NCBI RefSeq assembly: GCF_031846245.1
Contig: NZ_JAVRIC010000005.1
Coordinates: 1 to 64,000 of the forward strand
Length of the DNA: 64,000 nucleotides
Reading direction: 5' to 3'
Origin: Banduia mediterranea
Lineage (GTDB): Bacteria > Pseudomonadota > Gammaproteobacteria > Nevskiales > Nevskiaceae
This document shows, in pieces, positions 37,968 through 47,369 of the stretch. Both the position numbers and the translations under genes were made by a program. Below the pieces are notes generated by a model that saw only the letters and a program-made list of their open reading frames with translations, ran no database searches and was not told the DNA's origin. The first letter of the stretch is position 1; each line of letters opens with the position of its first letter.

Positions 37968-39134
37968 ATGGAACGAGATCAGGCAATCAAACTCGTCAGC
38001 CAGTTGCTGGGCTTGATGAAACAGAAAGGGGGCTCGGACCTGTTCATCTCCTCCGGCTTTCCACCGGCGATGAAGATCGACGGAAAGCTCACGCCGGTGA
38101 TGGACAAGCCACTGACCGCGGAAGCCGCCGCAGTGATCATGCGGGCCTTGATGAATGATCGGCAGATCAAGGAGTTCGAAGCCAGCAACGAGTGCAATTT
38201 CGCGATTTCGCCGCCGAACATCGGCCGCTTTCGCGTCAATGCCTTCGTTCAGCAGGGCCGCGTCGGCGGCGTGATGCGCATGATCAACACCACCATCCCC
38301 AGCTTCGAAGACCTGGGACTGCCGCCGCAGTTGCGCGACGTGGTGATGGCCAAGCGTGGTCTGGTGCTGATGGTCGGCGCCACTGGTTCCGGCAAGAGCA
38401 CCTCGCTGGCGGCGATGCTCGGCTATCGCAACACCCATTCGCATGGTCACATCATCACCATCGAAGACCCGATCGAGTACGTGCATCCGCATGTCGGTTG
38501 CCTGGTCACCCAGCGCGAGGTCGGAGTCGATACGTTCTCCTGGGAAAACGCGCTCAAAAATACCCTGCGTCAGGCGCCGGACGTGATTCTGATCGGCGAG
38601 ATCCGCACCCGCGAAACCATGGAATACGCGATCAACTTCACGGAAACGGGGCATCTGGTGCTATCCACACTGCACGCCAACAGCGCCAACCAGGCACTGG
38701 ACCGCATCGTCAACTTCTTCCCGGAGGAAAAGCACGAGCAGTTGCTGATGGACCTTTCGCTGAACCTGCGTGCCATCATTTCGCAACGGCTGGTGCGCAG
38801 TGAAGCCGGAGGGCGTGCCGCCGCCATGGAGATTCTGATCAACTCACCGCTGATCTCCGACCTGATCTTCAAGGGCGATGTGGCGATGATCAAGGAGGTC
38901 ATGGGCCGTTCGCGCGAGCAGGGCATGATCACCTTCGACCAGTTCCTGTTCGACCTGTTCGAGGCCGGCACCATCAGCTACGAGGAAGCCCTGCGCAATG
39001 CGGACAGCCAGAACGAGCTGCGTCTTCGCGTCAAGCTGGAATCCACCCGTGCGCGCCAGGACCTGCTGGAAGACCCTGGTGTTCGCGCCATGCAGATGAA
39101 GGACGAGGACGACGGCCAGAGTCTGCGCCGATAA
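37968..39134 (+). CDS. pilU: PilT/PilU family ATPase PilU
   Basis: 388 residues. Walker A GATGSGKST, Walker B DVILIGEIRTRETM and the His box ETGHLVLSTLHAN are intact. The AIRNLIR motif of PilT is replaced and the long C-terminal tail (EDPGVRAMQMKDEDDGQSLRR) is typical of PilU, the accessory retraction motor that works with PilT under load. It follows the thioredoxin gene and precedes a third paralogue by 5 bases. Confidence 0.93.
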   Translation: MERDQAIKLVSQLLGLMKQKGGSDLFISSGFPPAMKIDGKLTPVMDKPLTAEAAAVIMRALMNDRQIKEFEASNECNFAISPPNIGRFRVNAFVQQGRVGGVMRMINTTIPSFEDLGLPPQLRDVVMAKRGLVLMVGATGSGKSTSLAAMLGYRNTHSHGHIITIEDPIEYVHPHVGCLVTQREVGVDTFSWENALKNTLRQAPDVILIGEIRTRETMEYAINFTETGHLVLSTLHANSANQALDRIVNFFPEEKHEQLLMDLSLNLRAIISQRLVRSEAGGRAAAMEILINSPLISDLIFKGDVAMIKEVMGRSREQGMITFDQFLFDLFEAGTISYEEALRNADSQNELRLRVKLESTRARQDLLEDPGVRAMQMKDEDDGQSLRR

Positions 39135-39139
39135 CACTA

Positions 39140-40231
39140 ATGAGCACGCCGCCGACTTCCCTGCAAACCTTCCAGAAGCTGCTGGCCTACCTCAAGCTGG
39201 CCGTCGAGAAAGGCGCATCCGATCTGTTCTTCTCACCGGACGCGCCGGCGATGCTCAAGATCGAGGGCCAGATGCTGGCCGTGGGCAAGACCCGGCTCAG
39301 CAGCGACTTCATCAAGGCACTCGCCTACAGCATTCTCTCGCCGGAGCAGCGGGAGGTGTTACGCACGCGGCTGGAAATCGATGTGGCGACGGAAGCCGGT
39401 GGATTGGGCCGCTTTCGCGTCAACATCTTCCACCAGCGCTCGACGGTAGCGATGGTGCTGCGTCATGTGAAAGCCGAGGTGCCGCGGCTCGAGCAGCTCG
39501 ACATGCCCGAAATCATCAAGAATCTGGTGATGCTCAAACGCGGCATGGTGCTGATGGTCGGCGCCACCGGCTCCGGCAAGAGCACCACGCTGGCGGCGAT
39601 GATCAAGCATCGCAATGAACACGCGGCCGGCCATATCCTCACGATCGAAGACCCGATCGAATACGTGCATCCGAATTGCCGCAGCATCGTCAACCAGCGC
39701 GAGATCGGCGAAGACACCGAATCCTACGAACGCGCGCTGTTCAGCTCCCTGCGCGAAGCACCGGACGTGATCCTGATTGGCGAAATCCGCAAGCGCGACA
39801 CCATGGAGGCGGCGATCCAGCTGGCCAACACCGGCCATCTCGCCCTGTCGACGCTGCACGCCAACAATGCCTATCAGGCTTTGCAACGCGTGGTGAACCT
39901 GTATCCGCCGGAACTGCGCGACCAGCTCTACATGGACCTCTCGATGACTCTGCGCGCGATCGTGTCGCAGCGACTCGTACGCCGCAAGGACGGCAGGCGC
40001 TGCGCCGCGGTGGAGGTCATGATCAACACCCCGTACATTCAGGAACTGATATTGAACAAGCGGATCGACGAGGTGCACGAAGCCATGGTGCAGTCTTCGG
40101 ACCGTGGCATGCAGAGTTTCGACCAGTCGCTGTATGCCTTGTATCAAAGTGGCGCGATCGAACTCGAAGAAGCGCTGGAGAATGCCGATTCGCGCGCCAA
40201 TCTCGAGGCCAAGATCAATTTCGGAGGCTGA
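39140..40231 (+). CDS. Third PilT/PilU-like retraction ATPase
   Basis: 363 residues. It has Walker A GATGSGKST, Walker B DVILIGEIRKRDTM and the His box NTGHLALSTLHAN. The Glu-Thr-Gly-His of PilT and PilU reads Asn-Thr-Gly-His here. The N-terminal domain differs from both relatives (SDLFFSPDAPAMLKIEG). There is no AIRNLIR motif, and the C-terminus ends without the PilU tail. It is closest to PilU-type proteins. It starts 5 bases after pilU, and the TonB-domain gene begins in its stop, so the five genes form one operon. Confidence 0.88.
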   Translation: MSTPPTSLQTFQKLLAYLKLAVEKGASDLFFSPDAPAMLKIEGQMLAVGKTRLSSDFIKALAYSILSPEQREVLRTRLEIDVATEAGGLGRFRVNIFHQRSTVAMVLRHVKAEVPRLEQLDMPEIIKNLVMLKRGMVLMVGATGSGKSTTLAAMIKHRNEHAAGHILTIEDPIEYVHPNCRSIVNQREIGEDTESYERALFSSLREAPDVILIGEIRKRDTMEAAIQLANTGHLALSTLHANNAYQALQRVVNLYPPELRDQLYMDLSMTLRAIVSQRLVRRKDGRRCAAVEVMINTPYIQELILNKRIDEVHEAMVQSSDRGMQSFDQSLYALYQSGAIELEEALENADSRANLEAKINFGG

Positions 40232-41332
40232 ATGAGCAGGATTGTCGCGTTTCTGGGCTTGGCTGGCCGCGGGTATGTTCCGCTATGGCTTGCTTTGCTG
40301 TCGTGCACGGCATGCGCCTACGCTCATGCCGCAGGCGCCGCCGAATGCGAGTCGCCCCGAAATTCGCGCCAGGTGCGTACCGCGGTCGAGGACGCGCGCT
40401 CGGCGATTGCCGAGGGGCGGGCCGCTTCCGCCATCGAGTCCCTGCTGGCACAAGCCGCGACGACGCGAAAGGATGCCGACCGCGCGACGCTGTTGCTGAC
40501 GGCCGGATACCTGCAGCTTCGGGGCCGGCAACTCGACGAAGCGAGCGACACGCTGGCGGCCGCGATGCAGGCTGCGTCACCGGACAGTGCGACGCGCCGG
40601 AGCGTGCGAGAGCTGATGGCGCAGGCGCTGTGGGAGCAGAAGCGGTATCAGCAGATCATCGAGCTGTACGAATCGACGAACGTCTGTGTCTTGGAGTCGC
40701 CGTGGACCGCCTCGTATTCGTACGGCGCCGCGCTGCTCAAGACGGGACAGTTGGACCGTGTCTACGAATTGGCGGCGGCAGTGATCGGGCCTATGCGCGA
40801 ATCGATGAACCTGCGCGATGATGAGCCGCTGTATGACGGTTTCGAATGGCAGGTGCTCGGCATGTCTGCGCAATGCGCGCTCCAGAAGCGCAGGCCCTGT
40901 CTGGAGAGTTGGCGCGATCTCTATCGGATACGCGACATGAGCGAAACGATATCGCCTGCGTTGAGCTTCATGCTTCCTCGTATCAAGGATTGGCCGGAAG
41001 CGCAGGCGATATTGCCCGGGACCATCACACTGGATGCGGGCGTCGCCAACGACGGGGACTGGGTTCCGGCCGCGATCATGCGTGACGCGGTGCCCGCCTA
41101 TCCGACTTCGGCGATCCGAAACGGTCAGGAGGGCTGGGTTTTGCTACGCATCGAGTTCGATCGGGACGGCAATGTTTCTGACGCCGAAGTGCTGAAATCT
41201 CGACCTGAGCGCGTCTTCGATGCCGCCGCGTTGTCGGCGGCAAAGCGGATCGTCATGATGCCCTCGCCGGACATTCCGGCCGGTGAAACGCGCGCGACGC
41301 GCAAGCTCTACCAATTCCGCATTGCGCGGTAG
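40232..41332 (+). CDS. TonB C-terminal domain protein
   Basis: 366 residues. A hydrophobic N-terminal segment (about 12-32) works as signal or anchor. A helical repeat-like region follows (about 45-240; TPR-like pattern, four Cys). The C-terminal TonB domain (about 275-366) contains VPAYPTSAIRNGQEGWVLLRIEFDRDG and the closing FDAAALSAAKR. There is no Pro-rich spacer and no ExbB/ExbD gene nearby, so it is unlikely to be a classical energy-transducing TonB. GGAGG 4 bases before the ATG overlaps the end of the upstream ATPase gene. Confidence 0.8.
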   Translation: MSRIVAFLGLAGRGYVPLWLALLSCTACAYAHAAGAAECESPRNSRQVRTAVEDARSAIAEGRAASAIESLLAQAATTRKDADRATLLLTAGYLQLRGRQLDEASDTLAAAMQAASPDSATRRSVRELMAQALWEQKRYQQIIELYESTNVCVLESPWTASYSYGAALLKTGQLDRVYELAAAVIGPMRESMNLRDDEPLYDGFEWQVLGMSAQCALQKRRPCLESWRDLYRIRDMSETISPALSFMLPRIKDWPEAQAILPGTITLDAGVANDGDWVPAAIMRDAVPAYPTSAIRNGQEGWVLLRIEFDRDGNVSDAEVLKSRPERVFDAAALSAAKRIVMMPSPDIPAGETRATRKLYQFRIAR

Positions 41333-41335
41333 AAC

Positions 41336-42259
41336 GTGCTGCGCTTCGCCCTCCAGCGCCTGCTCTACGCGATCCCCACAGTGCTGGTGCTGGCGACGCT
41401 GACCTTCTTTCTGATGCACGCCGCGCCGGGTGGGCCGTTCGATCGCGAGCGCGCCTTGGCGCCGCAGGTGCGCCAGCAGGTCGAAGCGGCCTATGACCTC
41501 GACAAGCCGGTCTGGCGGCAGTACCTGATCTACCTGGGCCGTCTGGCGCACGGCGATCTCGGGCCGTCCTTCCAGTACCCCGGATTCACCGTCAACGAAC
41601 TGATCGCGAGCGGCTTTCCGGTCTCGCTGAAGCTGGGCGGGCTGGCGATGTTGCTGGCGCTGGCGGGCGGCGTCACGGTCGGAGCGTATGCCGCCTTGCG
41701 ACAGAAGCGATTCGGCGACTATGCGTCGATGAGCCTGGCGATGACCGGGATAGCCCTGCCGAATTTCGTCATCGCCCCGTTGCTGGTGCTCTTTTTCGCG
41801 CTCGGTCTGGGCTGGCTGCCGGCCGGGGGTTGGGAAGCCGGTCAGTGGCAGGACATGGTGCTGCCGGTGGTGGCGCTGGCCCTGCCGCAACTCGCCTACC
41901 TGGCGCGGCTGACGCGTGGCAGCATGGTCGAGGTGCTGCGCTCGGACTTCATCCGGACGGCCCGCGCCAAGGGCTTGCCGGAACGAACCGTGATCGCCCG
42001 GCATGCCTTGCGTCCGGCGCTGATGCCGGTGGTGTCCTATCTCGGGCCTGCCACCGCCGCGCTGATCACCGGCTCGGTGGTGATCGAACAGATCTTCTCG
42101 ATACCGGGCCTGGGACGACATTTCATTCAGGGTGCGCTGAATCGCGACTACACCGTCGTCATGGGCGTGGTGATCTTTTATGGCGTGCTGATCGTGGCAC
42201 TGAACTTCATTGTGGACCTGAGTTATGGCGCGCTCGATCCGCGAGTGCGGCAGCGCTGA
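41336..42259 (+). CDS. ABC transporter permease, OppB/DppB type
   Basis: 307 residues, six membrane segments. The N-terminal LQRLLYAIPTVLVLATLTFFLMHAAPGGP is the OppB signature, and the cytoplasmic EAA loop reads FIRTARAKGLPERTVIARHALRPALMP. It forms one half of an oligopeptide/dipeptide-type importer channel. GTG start, 4 bases after the TonB-domain gene stop; the next permease gene starts within its stop (TGATG). Confidence 0.93.
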   Translation: MLRFALQRLLYAIPTVLVLATLTFFLMHAAPGGPFDRERALAPQVRQQVEAAYDLDKPVWRQYLIYLGRLAHGDLGPSFQYPGFTVNELIASGFPVSLKLGGLAMLLALAGGVTVGAYAALRQKRFGDYASMSLAMTGIALPNFVIAPLLVLFFALGLGWLPAGGWEAGQWQDMVLPVVALALPQLAYLARLTRGSMVEVLRSDFIRTARAKGLPERTVIARHALRPALMPVVSYLGPATAALITGSVVIEQIFSIPGLGRHFIQGALNRDYTVVMGVVIFYGVLIVALNFIVDLSYGALDPRVRQR

Positions 42260-43143
42260 TGGCAGCGCCAGCCACTCCTTTGGCACCCGCATCCGCGATC
42301 GGAAGTTCCGGGCCTTTGGCGTGGCGGCGTTTGCGCGAGCATCGCGCGGCGCTGGTGTCCCTGGTGCTGCTCGTGCTGATCGCCCTGAGCTGCATGATCG
42401 GGCCGTGGTTGCTGGAGTGGAGCTATGACGAACTCGACTTCGAGCACGTCAACGCCGCCCCGGCGCCGGAGGCCGGCCACTGGTTCGGCACCGACAGTGT
42501 CGGCCGCGATCTGCTGGCGCGCACGCTGCACGGCGGACGCATATCGTTGCTGGTCGGCATCGTCGCCACACTGGTTTCCCTGAGCGTGGGCGTGGTCTAT
42601 GGCGCGGTGGCCGGTTATGCCGGTGGCCGCGTCGACAACCTGATGATGCGCGCCGTGGACATCCTCTACGCACTGCCGTTCATGTTTCTGGTGATTCTGC
42701 TGATGGTGCTGTTCGGCCGACACCTCGTGTTGATCTTCATCGCCATCGGCGCGATCAACTGGCTGGACATGGCGCGCATCGTCCGCGGTCAGACGCTTTC
42801 GCTGAAACACAAGGAATTCGTCGACGCGGCGCGTGTCGGCGGTGTCGGCCCGTACGGCATCCTGCGCCGACACATCGTGCCGAACCTGATGGGCGTGGTC
42901 GTGGTGTACGTCACGCTCACGATTCCGCAGGTGATCCTGGTGGAATCGTTTCTCGGCTTTCTCGGGCTGGGCGTGCAGGAGCCGTCCACGAGCTGGGGCG
43001 CCCTGGTCAATGACGGTGCTGCCGACATGGAAACCGCACCGTGGGCGCTGGCGTTTCCGGCTGGCTTCCTCGCGGTGACGCTGCTGTGCTTCAACTTCCT
43101 CGGCGATGGCCTGCGCGATGCGCTGGACCCCAAGGATCGGTAG
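42259..43143 (+). CDS. ABC transporter permease, OppC/DppC type
   Basis: 294 residues. The N-terminal OppC domain segment (LAWRRLREHRAALVSLVLLVLIALS) precedes FGTDSVGRDLLARTLHGGRISLLVG, the classic OppC motif, and the EAA loop FVDAARVGGVGPYGILRRHIVPN. It pairs with the preceding OppB-type protein. ATG at 42259 overlaps the upstream stop by one base. Confidence 0.93.
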   Translation: MAAPATPLAPASAIGSSGPLAWRRLREHRAALVSLVLLVLIALSCMIGPWLLEWSYDELDFEHVNAAPAPEAGHWFGTDSVGRDLLARTLHGGRISLLVGIVATLVSLSVGVVYGAVAGYAGGRVDNLMMRAVDILYALPFMFLVILLMVLFGRHLVLIFIAIGAINWLDMARIVRGQTLSLKHKEFVDAARVGGVGPYGILRRHIVPNLMGVVVVYVTLTIPQVILVESFLGFLGLGVQEPSTSWGALVNDGAADMETAPWALAFPAGFLAVTLLCFNFLGDGLRDALDPKDR

Positions 43144-43171
43144 CCATGCGGGCTGAATCAGAAGCAGAACC

Positions 43172-43275
43172 TCGTGCCAAGGCGCAAAGACGCGAAGAAG
43201 AGCGGTTTTTAAATGCGCAGATCGCTTTTGAATCTTTCCCTTTGCGCCCTTGCGTCCTTGCGCGAGACCAAGAGC
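43172..43275. repeat. GCGCAAAGACGC-type intergenic repeat, copy 1
   Basis: GTGCCAAGGCGCAAAGACGCG at the left and CTTTGCGCCCTTGCGTCCTTGCGCGAGACC at the right are imperfect reverse complements flanking a short unique segment. The same words return near 44250 and 49240-49330. It lies between the permease and ATPase genes of one ABC operon, so it is transcribed. Confidence 0.75.
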
Positions 43276-43282
43276 TATTTCG

Positions 43283-44083
43283 ATGACGCTCCTTCAGGTC
43301 CAGAATCTGGGAGTGCGCTACTCGGCGCATGGCCGCGAGGTTCGCGCGGTCGATTGCGTCAGCTTCGAACTGGCGGCGGGCGAGGCGCTCGGCATCGTCG
43401 GTGAATCCGGGTCCGGCAAGTCGCAGACCGCGCTGGCGGTGATCGGCCTGCTGAGCGCGGGCGCTCGCTGCACGGGACGCATCGAATTCGATGGGCAGTC
43501 CCTGCTCGACGCACGGCCGCGTCAGCTGGCGCGGATTCGCGGCGCCGAGATCGGCATGGTATTCCAGGACCCGATGAGCTCGCTCAACCCCTACCTGCGC
43601 ATCGGGGCCCAGATTCAGGAGGTTCTGGGCCTGCACCGCGGCCTGCGCGGTGGCGCGGCGCGGGCCGAGGCCGAGCGCTGGCTGTCCACCGTGCAGATCA
43701 CCGATGCGCGCCGCCGTCTGACGCAATATCCGCATGAACTCTCGGGCGGCATGCGTCAGCGCGTGATGATCGCAATGGCGCTGTGCTGCGGTCCGCGCCT
43801 GCTGATCGCGGACGAAGCCACCACGGCGCTGGATGTCACGGTGCAGGCGCAAGTGCTGCGCCTGCTCGCCCAGCTGCAAGGCGATCTGGGCCTGGCAATA
43901 TTGCTGATTACGCACAACTTCGGCGTGGTGTCGGAGCTGTGCCAGCACGTTCTGGTGATGAACCACGGGATGGGGGTGGAGTGCGGCACCACCGAGCGCG
44001 TGCTGCACGCTCCGCAGGCCGAGTACACCCAGCGCCTGATCGCGGCGGTGCCGCGCTTGAGCGGGCCGGTGGTGGTTGGGTGA
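43283..44083 (+). CDS. ABC transporter ATP-binding protein, OppD type, C-terminally short
   Basis: 266 residues. All ATPase motifs are present: Walker A GESGSGKSQ, Q-loop FQDPMSSLNP, signature LSGGMRQRV, Walker B LLIADEATTALD and switch His ITHNFGVV. OppD/DppD proteins usually run to about 320 residues with a C-terminal domain and a Cys-rich end; here the protein ends at AAVPRLSGPVVVG. A copy of the four-hairpin repeat begins 5 bases after the stop, so loss of the tail may be linked to it. No second ATPase (OppF) and no substrate-binding protein are encoded nearby. Confidence 0.88.
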   Translation: MTLLQVQNLGVRYSAHGREVRAVDCVSFELAAGEALGIVGESGSGKSQTALAVIGLLSAGARCTGRIEFDGQSLLDARPRQLARIRGAEIGMVFQDPMSSLNPYLRIGAQIQEVLGLHRGLRGGAARAEAERWLSTVQITDARRRLTQYPHELSGGMRQRVMIAMALCCGPRLLIADEATTALDVTVQAQVLRLLAQLQGDLGLAILLITHNFGVVSELCQHVLVMNHGMGVECGTTERVLHAPQAEYTQRLIAAVPRLSGPVVVG

Positions 44084-44087
44084 GGGC

Positions 44088-44235
44088 AACGGTTATGCCG
44101 CGCGGCACCCCGCACAATGAATCGCCTGCGGCATGGCCGTTGCCCTCACCCACCGCTCGCATTCGCGAGCGGTCCCCCTCTTTCCCGCATGCGGGCGAGG
44201 GTCGGTCGGCATCACGCCGCGCGTGATTCACGCAA
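44088..44235 (+). repeat. Four-hairpin interspersed repeat, copy C
   Basis: Same order of blocks as copies A and B, in the same orientation: AACGGTTATGCCGC with GCGGCATGGCCGTT, CACCGCTCGCATTCGCGAGCGGTCC, a CCCGCATGCGGGCGAGGG hairpin and ATCACGCCGCGCGTGATTCACGC. Hairpin 1 carries G-T or mismatched positions. It lies between the ABC ATPase gene and uvrA. Confidence 0.88.
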
Positions 44236-44244
44236 AAGACCGCC

Positions 44245-44280
44245 GTTCTTTGCGTCTTCGCGCCTTTGCGCGACACGAAA
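44245..44280. repeat. CTTTGCGTCTTCGCGC-type repeat, copy 2
   Basis: TCTTTGCGTCTTCGCGCCTTTGCGCGACACGAAAG is close to the right part of the element at 43.2 kb. It sits directly after four-hairpin copy C and ends at the uvrA stop. Only one arm is present. Confidence 0.65.
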
Positions 44281-44284
44281 GCCC

Positions 44285-47149
44285 CTACCAGCCGCGCTTG
44301 AGAATCGGCTTGAGGAAGTGCCCGGTATACGAGCGCTTGAGCTTGGCCACGGCCTCGGGGGTGCCGGCGGCGACGATTTCGCCGCCGCCGTTGCCGCCTT
44401 CCGGGCCGAGATCGATCAGCCAGTCGGCACGTTTGATGACATCGAGATTGTGTTCGATCACGATCACGGTATTGCCATGCTCGCGCAGGCGTTCCAGTAC
44501 TTTGAGCAGTTGCGCCACGTCATGAAAGTGCAGGCCGGTGGTCGGCTCGTCGAGGATGTAGAGCGTCTGCCCGGTGTCGCGGCGTGACAGTTCCTTGGCC
44601 AGCTTGACGCGCTGCGCCTCACCGCCGGACAGCGTGGTCGCGTTCTGTCCCAGGGTGATGTACGAGAGACCGACTTCCATCAGGGTGTCGAGCTTGCGCT
44701 TGAGCACTGGCACTGCACCGAAGAACTCCAGCGCGTCCTCGACCGTCATGTCCAGGGCCTCGTTGATCGCCTTGCCCTTGTACTTGATCTCCAGGGTTTC
44801 GCGGTTGTAGCGGCGGCCGTGGCAGGTGTCGCAGGTGACGTAGACGTCCGGCAGGAAGTGCATCTCCACCTTGATCACGCCGTCGCCCTGGCAGGTTTCG
44901 CAGCGACCGCCCTTGACGTTGAAGCTGAAACGGCCGGGCGTGTAGCCGCGCGCGCGCGACTCGGGCACCGCGGCATAGAGTTCGCGGATCGGCGTGAACA
45001 AACCGGTGTAGGTCGCCGGATTGGAGCGCGGCGTGCGCCCGATCGGCGCCTGGTTGATGTCGATCACCTTGTCCAGCGAATCCAGGCCGGCGATCTCCCT
45101 GAGCGGCGAGTGCTGAATGCCGGCGCCATTGAGTTCGCGCGCGGCATAGGCGTAGAGCGTGTCGTTGACCAGCGTGGACTTGCCGGAACCGGACACGCCG
45201 GTGACGCAGGTGAACAGGCCCAGTGGAAATTCCGCATCGACATTCCTGAGGTTGTTGCCGGTCGCGCCCTTGAGCTGCAGCCAGCGTTCGTCCTGTGGCT
45301 TCACGCGTTGCTTGGGGACTTCGATGCGGACTTCGCCGGACAGGTATTTTCCGGTCCAGGACCGTTCCGCCTTTTCGAGATCGGCCGGGGAGCCGTGGGC
45401 GACGATCTCGCCACCGTGCACGCCGGCACCGGGGCCGATGTCGACCACGTAGTCGGCGGCGCGGATCGCATCCTCGTCGTGTTCGACCACGATCACGGTG
45501 TTGCCGAGATCGCGCAGGCGCGTCAGCGTCTGCAGCAGGCGTTCGTTGTCGCGCTGGTGCAGGCCGATGCTGGGTTCGTCCAGCACGTACATCACGCCGA
45601 CCAGGCCGGCGCCGATCTGCGAGGCCAGGCGGATGCGCTGCGCCTCGCCGCCGGACAGGCTCTCGGCCGAGCGTGACAGCATCAGGTAATCCAGACCCAC
45701 GTTGTTGAGAAAGCCCAGGCGCGCCGAAATCTCCTTGATGATCTTGTCGGCGATCTGGCCCTTGTGGCCGGGCAGCTCCAGCGCGCGGAACCAGTCCTCG
45801 GCCTCGCGGATCGACAGCCGCGTCAGCGCCGGCAAGGGCTGTTCAGCGACGAACACATTGCGCGCGGCACGGTTCAGGCGGTCTCCGTCGCAGGCGGGGC
45901 AGGGCTTGTCCGAGCGGTACTTGGCCAGTTCCTCGCGCACGGCGTCGGATTCGGTTTCGCGGTAGCGCCGCTCCAGATTGGGAATGATGCCTTCGAAACG
46001 GTGCGTACGCGTGGCCTTGCGGCCGCGTTCGTCCGGGTAGCGGAACGCGATCCTGTCAGTGCCGCTGCCGTACAGAACGATGTCGCGCGCCTTTTGCGGC
46101 ATACGCACGAACGGCACTTCCAGGTCGAAGTCGTAGTGTTCGGCCAGCGACTGCAGGATCGCCCAGTAGTAGGGATTGCGGCGGTCCCAGCTGCGGATCG
46201 CGCCGGCCGCCAGCGACAGCTCAGGATGCGCGACCACGCGGTCCGGGTCGCACACCTGCATCTGGCCGAGACCGTCGCAGCTCGGGCAGGCACCGTGCGG
46301 CGCGTTGAACGAGAACAGGCGCGGTTCCAGCTCCGGCAGCGAATAGCCACAAACCGGGCAGGACATCCTGGAGCTGAAGCTGATGTGCTCGCCTTCGCCG
46401 GAATGCGGTGCGATACAGGCCAGGCCCTCGGCCAGCTTGAGTGCGGTTTCGAAGGATTCCGCCAGGCGCTGCTTCAATCCGCCGCCCGCATCGCCGCCGT
46501 CCGCAGCGGGAGCGCGCACCTTGAAGCGGTCGACCACCACCTCCACGTCATGCTTGAGCTTGCGGTTGAGGGTGGGGATCTCCTCCAGTTCGTAGACGCG
46601 TCCGTCGACGCGTGCGCGCACGAAGCCCTGCGCACGCATCTGCTCGAACACGTCCGCGTGCTCGCCCTTGCGGCCGCGGATCACCGGCGCCAGCAGCAAC
46701 CAGGCCGAGCCTTCGGGCTGCGCCAGCACGCTGTCCACCATTTGTGACACTTCCTGCGCTTCGAGCACGGTGCCGTGGTCCGGGCAGCGCGGCTGGCCGA
46801 CACGCGCGTACAGCAGGCGCAGGTAATCGTGGATTTCTGTGACGGTGCCGACGGTCGAGCGCGGATTATGCGAGGTCGATTTCTGCTCGATCGAAATCGC
46901 CGGCGACAGGCCCTCGATGGTGTCCACGTCGGGCTTCTGCATCATCGACAGGAACTGCCGGGCATAGGCCGACAGCGATTCGACATAGCGTCGCTGTCCT
47001 TCGGCGTAGAGCGTGTCGAAGGCGAGCGAGGACTTGCCGGAGCCGGACAGGCCGGTGAACACGATCAAGCGATCGCGAGGCAGGTCCAGCGAGACATTCT
47101 TGAGGTTGTGCGTGCGCGCGCCGCGGATGCGGATGGCGTCCATGGACAT
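44285..47149 (-). CDS. uvrA: Excinuclease ABC subunit A
   Basis: 954 residues, the family length. Two ABC modules: Walker [13 protein letters not shown] near residue 35 and [11 protein letters not shown] near 655; signature boxes LSGGEAQRI and LSGGEAQRV; Walker B with [11 protein letters not shown] and [11 protein letters not shown]. Zinc modules are seen at [14 protein letters not shown]...CPSC and CETCQGDG...CDTCHG. UvrA recognises DNA damage with UvrB in nucleotide excision repair. It is divergent from the MFS gene, with ssb beyond it, as in many gammaproteobacteria. I saw no clear LexA box in the 220-base gap. Confidence 0.97.
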   Translation of the reverse strand: MSMDAIRIRGARTHNLKNVSLDLPRDRLIVFTGLSGSGKSSLAFDTLYAEGQRRYVESLSAYARQFLSMMQKPDVDTIEGLSPAISIEQKSTSHNPRSTVGTVTEIHDYLRLLYARVGQPRCPDHGTVLEAQEVSQMVDSVLAQPEGSAWLLLAPVIRGRKGEHADVFEQMRAQGFVRARVDGRVYELEEIPTLNRKLKHDVEVVVDRFKVRAPAADGGDAGGGLKQRLAESFETALKLAEGLACIAPHSGEGEHISFSSRMSCPVCGYSLPELEPRLFSFNAPHGACPSCDGLGQMQVCDPDRVVAHPELSLAAGAIRSWDRRNPYYWAILQSLAEHYDFDLEVPFVRMPQKARDIVLYGSGTDRIAFRYPDERGRKATRTHRFEGIIPNLERRYRETESDAVREELAKYRSDKPCPACDGDRLNRAARNVFVAEQPLPALTRLSIREAEDWFRALELPGHKGQIADKIIKEISARLGFLNNVGLDYLMLSRSAESLSGGEAQRIRLASQIGAGLVGVMYVLDEPSIGLHQRDNERLLQTLTRLRDLGNTVIVVEHDEDAIRAADYVVDIGPGAGVHGGEIVAHGSPADLEKAERSWTGKYLSGEVRIEVPKQRVKPQDERWLQLKGATGNNLRNVDAEFPLGLFTCVTGVSGSGKSTLVNDTLYAYAARELNGAGIQHSPLREIAGLDSLDKVIDINQAPIGRTPRSNPATYTGLFTPIRELYAAVPESRARGYTPGRFSFNVKGGRCETCQGDGVIKVEMHFLPDVYVTCDTCHGRRYNRETLEIKYKGKAINEALDMTVEDALEFFGAVPVLKRKLDTLMEVGLSYITLGQNATTLSGGEAQRVKLAKELSRRDTGQTLYILDEPTTGLHFHDVAQLLKVLERLREHGNTVIVIEHNLDVIKRADWLIDLGPEGGNGGGEIVAAGTPEAVAKLKRSYTGHFLKPILKRGW

Positions 47150-47369
47150 GGGTCAAGGGCCGGGGGGAATCGCGTACTATACGCAGAGAATTTTTCACGC
47201 CGCAAAGTGGTCGTGCCGGCGCCATGCCGGCGTGGAAGGGCCGCAACGTCGCGGCCGCGGGGTAAGGGCGCCCCAGACACGCGGTCCGTTCCTTGCGAGC
47301 AGACCGAACTGAATCCGACAGCGAGGGTCTTGGGGCCCCGAGTCCCGAACACACGAGCGATTTGTCCCG

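Noticed and set aside
47150-47369. Possible LexA (SOS) box upstream of uvrA
   Set aside because: No CTGT-N8-ACAG or similar palindrome could be found; only weak AT-rich words are present.
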